DNA from: Methanobrevibacter sp.
GTDB lineage: Archaea > Methanobacteriota > Methanobacteria > Methanobacteriales > Methanobacteriaceae
Assembly: GCF_017410345.1 (NCBI RefSeq)
Contig: NZ_JAFQQZ010000014.1
Span: 1 to 39,069, forward strand
Direction of reading: 5' to 3'
DNA: 39,069 nt
Positions 16,587 to 24,690 of the stretch are shown here, piece by piece. The position numbers were made by a program, and so were the translations under genes. Position 1 is the first letter of the stretch, and each line of letters opens with the position of its first letter. The notes beneath the pieces are model-generated. The model had not been told where the DNA came from, made no database searches, and saw only the letters and a program-made list of their open reading frames with translations.

Positions 16587-17291
16587 CTACCATTCGATAA
16601 GATTGACATCCAATGGATTCTCATTGATTGTTACACTTTCAATCCTACCGTTCTTGATTCTAATCAGCTTGTCAGCCGCATCAGCCAATTTTGAGTTGTG
16701 GGTTACAATCACCACAGTGGTGTCCTTCTTATGGCACATCTCCTGCAACAATGAAAGAATCAGGACACCTGTATTTGAATCAAGAGCTCCTGTCGGCTCG
16801 TCACATAAGAGCATTGCAGGCTCCTTTGCCAATGCCCTTGCAATGGATACCCTTTGCTGTTCACCACCAGACAATTGGGCAGGGAACTGGTTTCCATGAC
16901 CGCTGAGGCCAACGGATTCAAGAATCCTGTCGCCATCAATGTCAACGTCGGTGATGTCCTTCATCAGCTCAACGTTTTCCTTAGCTGTAAGGTTTGGAAT
17001 CAGGTTATAGAACTGGAAGATGAAGCCAACGCTTTTGGCCCTGTATTTGGTCATTTCATCATCATTGAAATCAACGATGTTCTGTCCGTCAACAATTATC
17101 TTTCCGCTTGTGGCGCTGTCCAATCCCCCAAGAAGGTTCAGCAATGTGGATTTTCCTGCACCGGATGGTCCCAATATAACAACAAATTCACCTTTATCTA
17201 TCTTTAGGCTTAAATTGTCCAAAGCCCTAAGCTCATGCTCTCCGCTCTTATAGATTCTGGAAACGTTTTCAAATTCTATCATTGTTGTCAT
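16587..17291 (-). CDS. ABC transporter ATP-binding protein (LolD/MacB-type)
   Basis: 234 residues. Walker A GPSGAGKS (about 42-49), Q-loop FQFYNLIPNLTA, signature LSGGEQQRVSIARAL, Walker B MLLCDEPTGALD and the switch histidine in VIVTHNS are all intact. The sequence is typical of the LolD/MacB/FtsE exporter class. GGGAGG lies seven bases before ATG 17291. It is the first gene of a two-gene operon with the FtsX-type permease. Its 5' region contains a 48-bp direct repeat and, further out, a perfect 16-bp palindrome, so expression is probably regulated. Confidence 0.95.
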   Translation of the reverse strand: MTTMIEFENVSRIYKSGEHELRALDNLSLKIDKGEFVVILGPSGAGKSTLLNLLGGLDSATSGKIIVDGQNIVDFNDDEMTKYRAKSVGFIFQFYNLIPNLTAKENVELMKDITDVDIDGDRILESVGLSGHGNQFPAQLSGGEQQRVSIARALAKEPAMLLCDEPTGALDSNTGVLILSLLQEMCHKKDTTVVIVTHNSKLADAADKLIRIKNGRIESVTINENPLDVNLIEW

Positions 17292-17313
17292 TTTTGAACC
17301 TCCCTTAAATAAA

Positions 17314-17409
17314 TTAAATTATTATAAAAGTTTTATACCTATTTCTTTAAATCGTGAATTATTAAATTATTATAAAAATTTTTACCTATTTTCTTAAAAT
17401 CTGATTATC
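17314..17409. repeat. Two direct 48-bp copies upstream of the ABC operon
   Basis: The block at 17314-17361 is repeated at 17362-17409, both beginning TTAAATTATTATAAAA and containing TACCTATTT. The copies differ mainly in the second half. A partial third trace follows. They lie 23-118 bases before the ABC ATPase start and include TATA-like sequence, so they may duplicate a promoter or regulator site. Confidence 0.55.
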
Positions 17410-17510
17410 AAATCATTATATGAATTATTTATAAAAAAATAAGATAATAAATATTGTCATTGGTTAAGTAATCTTAATAAAGATTTATATGTTGTTCATC
17501 ATATATAATA

Positions 17511-17526
17511 TTTAGGTATACCTAAA
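17511..17526. promoter_or_regulatory. Perfect 16-bp palindrome, DtxR/MntR-like operator
   Basis: TTTAGGTATACCTAAA reads the same on both strands. TTAGG...CCTAA arms resemble operators of DtxR/MntR-family metal-responsive repressors. It sits between the divergent ABC operon and the membrane phosphatase gene, next to an ATATATAAT stretch (about 17500-17509) that can serve as a TATA box. Which gene it controls cannot be told; it may control both. The rest of the 17292-17685 gap shows no gene. Confidence 0.5.
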
Positions 17527-17685
17527 TTATAATTATCAAAAAATGAAATTGAAAATAATGCCTTAAACTTAATCAAATTAACTATAGAACATTTTAATAG
17601 AATAATATTAAAATATAAGGATATATATCAATATTCATAAGAATTAAATTAATTTGATTTGAAATTAGATTAAAAAAATAATTAA

Positions 17686-19968
17686 ATGGGTTTTTACATG
17701 GCAAGCACAGTAAAGGAAGACTTGAAGGAACTGATCAAATTCGTCATCTATATAATTCTAGAGGTGGCCATATTCTTTTCAGTCACCAATGTCCTTGGTG
17801 GAATAAGCTTGCCCAACTTTGAAACCGCATTTCTTGTCATAGCGCTTTTATCATTGGTGAATGCCCTATTATGGCCTCTTTTAAGCTATTTTTCACTTAG
17901 ATTTGTTGTATTGACACTTGGTTTTGGAACATTCCTCATCGACGGAATACTCCTCTACATCATAAGCCTCTTCATACCTGGGGTCCACATAAGTGGAATA
18001 GCCCTCTATACAATTCCTCTTTTCATTGGACTGGTATCCTCTTTCCTTTCACTTATCTTAAATATCGACGATGACAAAAGCTATTATCAAAACGTTTTGG
18101 AAAAGGAAATGAAGTCACTCTACAAGGAATCAAATGATAAGGAAGGTTTCATCTTCCTTGAAATAGACGGCCTGTCCTACAATACATTAAGGAAGGCATT
18201 GGAAAGGGGAGACATGCCCACCCTATCAAAATGGATAGAGGATGGAAATCATAGGCTTACAAGGTGGGAAACCGACCTTTCAAGCCAGACATCATCTTCA
18301 CAGGCAGGAATACTCCATGGAAACAATAGCAATATTCCAGCATTCCGTTGGCTTGAAAAGGACAACGGCAACACTATTATCTCATCAAATGGAATGGAAA
18401 ACTCAGAAATCATCGAAAAGAGAATATCAAATGGAATGGGCCTCCTTTCAAATAAGGGCGCAAGCAGAAGCAACCTGTTTTCAGGAGATGCCGAAGACCA
18501 CATCCTGACTTTCAGCAATCTGACAAAATCCGCAAGCATAAAGACAACAAGCTGGTACTATATATATTCAAGGCCTTATGTGATTACCAGAATCCTCATA
18601 CTGTTCATTGCCGACATATTCATGGAAGTGATTTCAAGAATAAGGCAACTCTTCTTAAACGTTCAGCCTCGTCTCAAATGGAGAGGATTTGCATATTACA
18701 TCGCCCGTGCAGGAACAAATGTGGCCATGAGGGAGGCAACAACATATACAATAATCGGAGACATCTTTGCAGGCCATTACAATGCCATCTATGCAACATA
18801 TATGGGCTATGATGAAATAGCTCACCATAGCGGAGTGGAGGATTATGATGCATTCTATGCCCTAAGGCAGATTGACAAACAGTTCAGACGTATAGAAAAG
18901 GCAATAGAAAAATCCGAAAGGGATTATAACTTAATAATCCTATCAGATCACGGCCAGACAAATGGAATCACATTCAAGCAGAAATATGAAATAAGCCTGA
19001 ATGACCTGGTCAGCGAGCTCTTGCCAGACAACATCAGCATTCACGGCATATTGCACTCCAATGATGACTATTTCAGAAGTAAATATTCATTGGACACATA
19101 TCTTGAAGAGGGTGTGGAAAGGATAGACACCAGAATTGACAGCACTAAGGAAAGAATCGATACAAGAGTCGACAATGCAAAGGAAAAGATAGGAAACACA
19201 AGGGAAAGGATAGACACCAGAGTGGACACCGCAAAGGAAAGGATAGATGCAAACATTGGAATCCATCCATTGGAAAGGCTTTCAAACATAAAGGACAAGA
19301 CCAAGATTTCAGAATACGTGGAAAAGCTCAAAAGAGACAATAGCTTCTTCAGTGACGATGAGTCATTCAGCGACAAGCTGAACAGCATTTCAACAGACTT
19401 GGACCTAAAGATCAGATTCTCAAAGAAGACCACAGTCAGTGATGAGACCGCACAGGCAATAGTCCTTGCATCAGGGAATTTGGGATTGGTCTATTTTACA
19501 GATTGGTCCAACAGAATGACATATGAACAGATTGAAGATGCATTTCCTGGACTCTTGAAGGCATTAGCCCATCATGATGGAATAGGATTTGTTTTGGTGA
19601 AATCCAATATGTATGGCTCAATAGTATTTTCAGATGATAATGTATTCTATCTTGAAAGCGAAGAGTATTATGGAGAGCATTTCCTTGACAAGTTCGGTGA
19701 AAACATAATCAGGAAACTCAAGAGAACAGACAGCTTTGAACACGTTCCAGACATTCTTGTAAACAGTGCCTATGACCTTGAAAACGATGAGGTCTATGCA
19801 TTTGAGGAACTGATCGGAAGCCATGGGGGAGCCGGTGGAAATCAGCAGTACCCATTTATCCTATATCCCTGCAATTGGGAATTGGAAGAAGAAATATTCG
19901 GTGCTGAAAATGTTCATGGATTCTTTAAGCGTGAAATGGAAAAGTCATGGAATGATGAAAACAAGTAA
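17686..19968 (+). CDS. Holin-4_2/YvlD-like membrane domain fused to an alkaline phosphatase-superfamily enzyme
   Basis: 760 residues. Residues about 15-128 form four membrane helices of the phage_holin_4_2/YvlD type. The remainder is an alkaline-phosphatase-superfamily domain: FLEIDGL (metal Asp 161), a Thr/Ser nucleophile in SQTSSSQAG (about 202), MGYDEIAHH (Asp 376, His 380), LSDHGQT (Asp 421, His 422) and a late SHGGAGGN. Between about 478 and 524 is a charged helical insert of repeats such as ERIDTRVDTAKERID. A hydrophobic stretch near 297-313 may contact the membrane. The start could be ATG 17686 or ATG 17698 (MASTVKEDL); neither has a clear ribosome binding site. It may hydrolyse or transfer phosphate groups of lipids or wall polymers; the substrate is unknown. 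Confidence 0.85.
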   Translation: MGFYMASTVKEDLKELIKFVIYIILEVAIFFSVTNVLGGISLPNFETAFLVIALLSLVNALLWPLLSYFSLRFVVLTLGFGTFLIDGILLYIISLFIPGVHISGIALYTIPLFIGLVSSFLSLILNIDDDKSYYQNVLEKEMKSLYKESNDKEGFIFLEIDGLSYNTLRKALERGDMPTLSKWIEDGNHRLTRWETDLSSQTSSSQAGILHGNNSNIPAFRWLEKDNGNTIISSNGMENSEIIEKRISNGMGLLSNKGASRSNLFSGDAEDHILTFSNLTKSASIKTTSWYYIYSRPYVITRILILFIADIFMEVISRIRQLFLNVQPRLKWRGFAYYIARAGTNVAMREATTYTIIGDIFAGHYNAIYATYMGYDEIAHHSGVEDYDAFYALRQIDKQFRRIEKAIEKSERDYNLIILSDHGQTNGITFKQKYEISLNDLVSELLPDNISIHGILHSNDDYFRSKYSLDTYLEEGVERIDTRIDSTKERIDTRVDNAKEKIGNTRERIDTRVDTAKERIDANIGIHPLERLSNIKDKTKISEYVEKLKRDNSFFSDDESFSDKLNSISTDLDLKIRFSKKTTVSDETAQAIVLASGNLGLVYFTDWSNRMTYEQIEDAFPGLLKALAHHDGIGFVLVKSNMYGSIVFSDDNVFYLESEEYYGEHFLDKFGENIIRKLKRTDSFEHVPDILVNSAYDLENDEVYAFEELIGSHGGAGGNQQYPFILYPCNWELEEEIFGAENVHGFFKREMEKSWNDENK

Positions 19969-20063
19969 CTAAATCTAATGGAAAAGTAACGAAATAAAAA
20001 GAAATCATAAAGTAAAATAAATAAGTCATGGAAAGATAAAAAACAGCTATTTTTAAACCATGA

Positions 20064-21404
20064 CTATATGAAACTCAACAAACCTAAAGACACCACTATC
20101 AAAATCAAGGTAGATATTGAATCTGTAAGGCTTGTAGACAGTGGAATCACAATATTGTCCGGATCAAGTCCTCTTCTATATGAGATTGTGGATATGTAGA
20201 ATACCACAAGGAGCATAATCAATATCAATATCATACCTGCCATCAGGCTTATGAGGATTGAATGAAGGAATCCGACACCAATGTTATTGAATGCTATGGT
20301 AGAGGATTCAGCCAAAAATCCAATCAAAGGATACATCACAATGGCTAAGGTAATAATGGCTATGAAGTTTTCCATAGTGTGCTTCTTAGGCTTCAAGACC
20401 GGGTCGATAAGACCGGAGTGAAGACCGGAAGACAGTCTTGCACCTAATATGCTTACCAATCCTCCACTTTCACCAGAGAACAATGGAACCAATGTAAGTA
20501 GTGTTTGGTTCTTAAGCAATGTGCTGAGTGAATTGTTCAATATTCCACCTGCCACGGTTCCCAATATGGAACAGAAGAACAATACTGGAGTGGATTGCCT
20601 TACAATGTGCCTTACCTCATTTTCAGCTGTGTATCCTGAAATAAGTGAGACCAATGTAATCAAAATCACCAAGGCAAAGAGCGCCATCTTCACATACGGA
20701 TGGAAACCTACAAAGTTCACTATCAAAACGCTTAATATGATTGCAGGCAAGGTGAAGAAGTCTCCTACCGCTGCAATGAAAGGTGTTGTGATATTGTCTG
20801 GATCCCAGCCCCCTTCAAAGCTCTTGAGGGAAATGAACATGGTAATCGGAAGCATGATTATTGTTGATATCAATCCTGCAATGAAGGAGATGAGGACAAA
20901 GTCAAAGATGCTTATGCTCTCGAAATTGAATACTATACAGATTATCTTTGCAATCACTGCAAGCAATACTGAAAGGACCATAGTCAATATCAATGAGGCT
21001 GTGATGTTCTCATCCAGAAGGTCGGACCTCTTGAATTCAGGGGATATGGTACCGATGTGGAGATGAGTGCTCAATCTTGAACCGAATGATCCGAAGATGT
21101 TTCCCCTCATTCCAATGGCTCCTGGAATGATTACCATAAGGCCTGGATAGGTCTTAAGGAAGAACTCCATATTCCCTAAGATGATACCTGCACACAAGTC
21201 ACCTACAGCACAGATGGAAAGTGCTATGAGGCTTTCCTTCAAAACAGAATCAGTATCAGCCAAGAATTCCCTAATATAGCTTACAAAACGTGCAGGCAAT
21301 GAGACTATGTACTTTATGCCATTGAATAAAAATAGAATAAAGCTAACAACTAAGCTGATAAGAGATTCCCCAAATTGACGTATCATCTTCATTAGACTTT
21401 TCAA
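20064..21404 (-). CDS. MgtE-like (SLC41-type) divalent cation transporter
   Basis: About 446 residues. There are two homologous MgtE membrane domains. The first carries GAIGMRGNIFGSFGSRLSTH and GGWDPDNITTPFIAAVGD; the second carries FSGESGGLVSILGARLSSG and RGLDPDNIVIPLSTSLTD. Each has five or so membrane helices, and the DPDN-x-x-x-P motif lines the ion path. The cytoplasmic N and CBS domains of bacterial MgtE are absent, as in SLC41-like archaeal forms. TTG 21404 is preferred because AGGAGGTGA lies just before it and covers the alternative GTG at 21413. The gene directly downstream of the PhoU-TrkA_C gene suggests a regulated Mg or other divalent cation carrier. Confidence 0.9.
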   Translation of the reverse strand: MKSLMKMIRQFGESLISLVVSFILFLFNGIKYIVSLPARFVSYIREFLADTDSVLKESLIALSICAVGDLCAGIILGNMEFFLKTYPGLMVIIPGAIGMRGNIFGSFGSRLSTHLHIGTISPEFKRSDLLDENITASLILTMVLSVLLAVIAKIICIVFNFESISIFDFVLISFIAGLISTIIMLPITMFISLKSFEGGWDPDNITTPFIAAVGDFFTLPAIILSVLIVNFVGFHPYVKMALFALVILITLVSLISGYTAENEVRHIVRQSTPVLFFCSILGTVAGGILNNSLSTLLKNQTLLTLVPLFSGESGGLVSILGARLSSGLHSGLIDPVLKPKKHTMENFIAIITLAIVMYPLIGFLAESSTIAFNNIGVGFLHSILISLMAGMILILIMLLVVFYISTISYRRGLDPDNIVIPLSTSLTDSISTLILIVVSLGLLSFI

Positions 21405-21547
21405 CCGGTTCACCTCCTATCATCATAGTGTCACATCCATACATATTAAATAAATAATTTAATTGAAAGTAAATTCGTATAAACTCTAAATACCAATAAC
21501 CAATAGATAACAAATACTATAAACTACAATTAATCAATTGAATGAAA

Positions 21548-22156
21548 TTAATCGTCATCAATAAATTCTTCAATGTTTCCTAAATCCTCTAAATGCATTT
21601 CTCCATCCGCTAACTTTTCAATGATTTCAGTTCCTGTTTCAGAACCTTTGGCAATCAAGACGTCTCCAGCAAGGATAACGGTGTTCTTGTCAGGGCCGTA
21701 GATCCAGGAATCTCCACGTCTGATGGAGATGATTCTCATACCGGTACGGTTTAGGAGCAACAAGTCTCCTAAAGACTGGTTTGCCAATACGGAACTGTCC
21801 TCAACATTCACACGGATAATGTTCTTTTCGGATTCTTCCATAACCATCTTGAATACTGGGTGTGGCTCGAATCCTTTCAATGTCAAGTCAGCCAAATCCT
21901 TTGCGGCATTACCCATGGATTCGGCAGCTTCCGCAATCTCAAGCAAGGTAGTCAATTTCTCTGCATCCTCAAGTGAACGTGCAGCCACAAGAGATTGCTT
22001 CTTGATTTCATAATTCATGCTGTTAAGCCTGTTTTCAAGGGTCAATACCTCTTCTGCAGCTGCCTTGTTGTTGAAGAGAACCGCAGAATAAGCTAAATCA
22101 ACCATCAATTCCGACATATCTTTCATTTCAATTAAAATATCTTTTACACTTGGCAT
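21548..22156 (-). CDS. PhoU-like plus TrkA_C (RCK_C) regulatory protein
   Basis: 202 residues. Residues about 5-110 are helical and PhoU-like ([20 protein letters not shown], then [15 protein letters not shown]). Residues about 112-190 form a TrkA_C domain with the usual pattern [33 protein letters not shown]. The acidic tail ends EEFIDDD. Proteins of this plan bind ligands, often nucleotides, and gate cation transport. It lies 143 bases upstream of the MgtE-like gene on the same strand and is the probable cytoplasmic regulator of that carrier. No catalytic residues are apparent. Confidence 0.88.
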   Translation of the reverse strand: MPSVKDILIEMKDMSELMVDLAYSAVLFNNKAAAEEVLTLENRLNSMNYEIKKQSLVAARSLEDAEKLTTLLEIAEAAESMGNAAKDLADLTLKGFEPHPVFKMVMEESEKNIIRVNVEDSSVLANQSLGDLLLLNRTGMRIISIRRGDSWIYGPDKNTVILAGDVLIAKGSETGTEIIEKLADGEMHLEDLGNIEEFIDDD

Positions 22157-22297
22157 TTTAAAAACCTTCTAAATTTTAATATGTAATAAATAAGTATGAT
22201 TTCAAGCTATTTCCTAATAGCTAATATCTAAAGTTTAACTAAATTTTAACTATTCATTGTCAATAGCTAATATTTAAAAATATAAATTAATTAATCA

Positions 22298-23431
22298 TTA
22301 TTTTAAAGTCTTAAGCAAACATTCACGTCTCAATTTCAATAATTCAATGTGCTTGGACTTCAAGTCATCCTTGTCTTCAAGGATTTTTCCCAATCCTTTT
22401 CTGATTGCCTTGCATGGCTCTTCCAAATGAATCCAGTCACAGTGCTGACAACTCCAAACATCCTTATCCTTAATCCATTCGCCGCCGGTTACACCATCAG
22501 CACATGGATAGAAAGGACAGTAGCAGAAATCGCATGCCTCCAATGTCTTATGGCAAGGAAGATACTCACAGTCATAGTCAAGGCCCTTAGGGGTTTCATC
22601 CTTAAGATATCTTTCAAAGAAGTCAATATTCTGTGAAATGAACTTAGGCTCGACTATATAATCTGATGAAGTGACCATGTAATCTTCCAATTCATGAGTC
22701 AGCCTGTTTCCAATGACCAAAGAGCTGCCCTCTTCAAGGCTCTCCTCATCAATGTCCTTGAACTTGCAGATTTCATATGAATAATCATCCCTTACAATTC
22801 CAGAGAGCAATTCATCGTTGAACTTAACTACAATCTTCTTCAGCTTTTTGAAATTTTCACCGACTGGATTGTGAATGAACAATACAAGATTGCTCTTTAA
22901 GGCAAATCTGATCTTATTCCTGAGTTCCCTATCTGATGAGATTGGATTGTTCAAGTCAATGGCTACAAGATCATTGAAGGGAGCCCCCAAAACAGCTGAG
23001 CTATAATCTATTGGAGATACGGCCGGATAGATTTTCAATTCAAGATTGTTGTATTTTGAAGTGATTTGAATCAAAAGATTGGCTATTCCAAAGATCTTTG
23101 TGCCGTTTGAGCATATTATTGATACATTATTATCAGAAGATTTGGAAACCGCCAGTTCTATTTTGGAATACTTTTCATTGAGTCTGGAATAGACATCTGC
23201 CTCAATTTCAATAGACTCTGATTCATCCAAGTCAATGCCTGCAGTATCCCTATCTTCAACAGACTCAATCTCATCCAAGCAAATGATTTCCTTACCTTTT
23301 AAATATGTATCCAAATCTGACATGTCGATATTGTCATAATTGACTATGACATCAGATTCGATTATGGCATTGAATGCATTGATAGTAAGGTTTCCTATGT
23401 CAGAACCCATATTAATAAGATTAATCATCAT
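22298..23431 (-). CDS. CbiH-like tetrapyrrole methylase relative with cysteine-rich C-terminal domain
   Basis: 377 residues. The N-terminal 240 residues follow the tetrapyrrole methylase plan (INLINMGSDIGNLTINAFNAIIESDVIVNYD), but the glycine-rich start GxGPG is replaced by MGSDIG and the usual GDPGIYG loop by CSNGTKIFG. Methyl transfer may therefore be lost or changed. The C-terminal part (about 295-355) is a cysteine-rich small domain: LPCHKTLEACDFCYCPFYPC, GGEWIKDKDVWSCQHCDWIH. Its Cys and His could bind a metal or Fe-S cluster. GGTGAT stands before two adjacent ATG codons (23431, 23428). A role in cobamide or another tetrapyrrole route is likely; cbiB lies 14 kb away in this window. Confidence 0.75.
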   Translation of the reverse strand: MMINLINMGSDIGNLTINAFNAIIESDVIVNYDNIDMSDLDTYLKGKEIICLDEIESVEDRDTAGIDLDESESIEIEADVYSRLNEKYSKIELAVSKSSDNNVSIICSNGTKIFGIANLLIQITSKYNNLELKIYPAVSPIDYSSAVLGAPFNDLVAIDLNNPISSDRELRNKIRFALKSNLVLFIHNPVGENFKKLKKIVVKFNDELLSGIVRDDYSYEICKFKDIDEESLEEGSSLVIGNRLTHELEDYMVTSSDYIVEPKFISQNIDFFERYLKDETPKGLDYDCEYLPCHKTLEACDFCYCPFYPCADGVTGGEWIKDKDVWSCQHCDWIHLEEPCKAIRKGLGKILEDKDDLKSKHIELLKLRRECLLKTLK

Positions 23432-23520
23432 ATCACCTTTCTAAGGAGTGTTTTTTTCTATAATCTTGTATTTTAAGAAATCATAATAACAATTAAAAAT
23501 CATTAGCAATAGCTAAAAAA

Positions 23521-24345
23521 TTAAAATAAATTGAATAAAGGCACTAATAAGCCAGTGGATTCAGTAGAACCTCCACTAGAGCCTCCACCAGATGAGGAAC
23601 CACCTGAAGAAGAGCCGCCGCCAGATGAGGAACCTCCACTGGAAGAACCTCCACTAGAGCCTCCACCAGATGAGGAGCTTGATCCTGAATCGGATGAGCT
23701 GGAACTGCTTGATGAGGAACTGCTCGAACTTGAGCTGCTAGAGCTGGAACTGCTTGATGAGGAACTGCTGGAACTTGACTTAGATTTTGAGCTTGAAGAC
23801 TTTGATGTTGAGTTGAAGTCATCATCCAAGATGGTATAACTGTTATCGTTTGCATCAAATATTTTCAAGATTGAATCTATCTGCAAGGTGTCCAATTTAA
23901 CCTCAAGACCATTAATGGTATGTTCAGCAGTGGCTGTAGCAATAATCTTATAATCCGGTTCGCCATTGATTATGATTGAACCTGATTTTCCTTTAGGCTT
24001 GGAATATCCAAAAGCGATAACAGTGACATTGAACTCATCCTTATCCATATCGTCAACTGTAGTTATGGTCATGTTTTCCACATTGACACCATCAACATCT
24101 GCCACTTCGGATAGCTTGTCAGCCAATTCATATTTATTTGTAACATTTACATTGTCCGGATCCTTGATGAGCAATCCGCCAACATTGTCAGGACTGAACA
24201 CTGAAGTAACAGTGCTGACCTGCATATCTATTAATTCTGCTGGATCAGGAACTTCTCCAGTCGCTAAAGTATAGGAACTGAATAGCCCTATTTCAAAAAA
24301 TACAATAAATAACAATAGTATAAGTATTATTCTTGAAATTTTCAT
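23521..24345 (-). CDS. Secreted protein with poly-serine and Ser-Gly tail
   Basis: 274 residues. MKISRIILILLLFIVFFEIG is a signal or anchor helix. Residues about 35-175 form a globular domain with strands such as VENMTITTVDDMDKDEFNVTVIAFG and SIIINGEPDYKIIATATAEH; the family is not recognised. From about 180 a serine-rich stretch of some 40 residues is followed by SGGSSSGGG-type repeats to about 262, then a short hydrophobic end (GLLVPLFNLF). Serine codons are mixed, so the tract is kept by selection rather than by simple slippage. Such tails commonly act as flexible, often glycosylated, linkers at the cell surface. Confidence 0.75.
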   Translation of the reverse strand: MKISRIILILLLFIVFFEIGLFSSYTLATGEVPDPAELIDMQVSTVTSVFSPDNVGGLLIKDPDNVNVTNKYELADKLSEVADVDGVNVENMTITTVDDMDKDEFNVTVIAFGYSKPKGKSGSIIINGEPDYKIIATATAEHTINGLEVKLDTLQIDSILKIFDANDNSYTILDDDFNSTSKSSSSKSKSSSSSSSSSSSSSSSSSSSSSSSSSSSSSDSGSSSSSGGGSSGGSSSGGSSSGGGSSSGGSSSGGGSSGGSTESTGLLVPLFNLF

Positions 24346-24690
24346 TTTATATACCTTTTTGAATTAATTCTTAAATCATCTTTTTATAAGCAATCTTTTT
24401 TCAAATGTCTTTTCACAAATTCATACTTTTCATAGGCTTCAATTAACTTTAAATGTGACGAAGACATATAGTTAGTATCTTATAATAATATAGTTTATAT
24501 TATTTTTATATAATAAAATTATCGAAAAATCATGCAATATAGATTATTTTATTAACTAATAAGAAGATAATATAATTAGAGACTTTAAATCAAAATATAT
24601 TCGAATGTAATGGAACTGTTTCAATTAGTGAAATGCTAGAAAAAATTCATCTGGAATTTACTAATGATAAAAAAAATGAAGAGGATTAAA
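24346..24690. other. Divergent intergenic region before polB
   Basis: No clear gene. An 18-codon frame (24633-24689, MLEKIHLEF and on) ends just before the polB ATG, its stop overlapping the spacer; it has no good ribosome binding site and is probably chance. Several TATA-like A/T runs lie at about 24485-24515. No strong inverted repeat was noticed. Confidence 0.4.

Noticed and set aside
19068-19433. Hydrophobic minus-strand protein within the phosphatase gene
   Set aside because: It is the mirror of the charged helical repeats in the real gene.
17686-19968. Prophage holin
   Set aside because: No phage genes are nearby, and the holin-4_2-like part is fused to an enzyme domain.
21405-21413. 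GTG 21413 as the start of the MgtE-like gene
   Set aside because: It lies inside AGGAGGTGA, the ribosome binding site for TTG 21404. The same trap occurs at 7285, 32289 and 35245.
23531-23839. Pro/Glu-rich protein on the plus strand opposite the serine tract
   Set aside because: It is the antisense reading of the Ser/Gly repeats and has no ribosome binding site.
24633-24689. 18-codon leader peptide before polB
   Set aside because: It has a poor ribosome binding site and no regulatory codons or attenuator structure.
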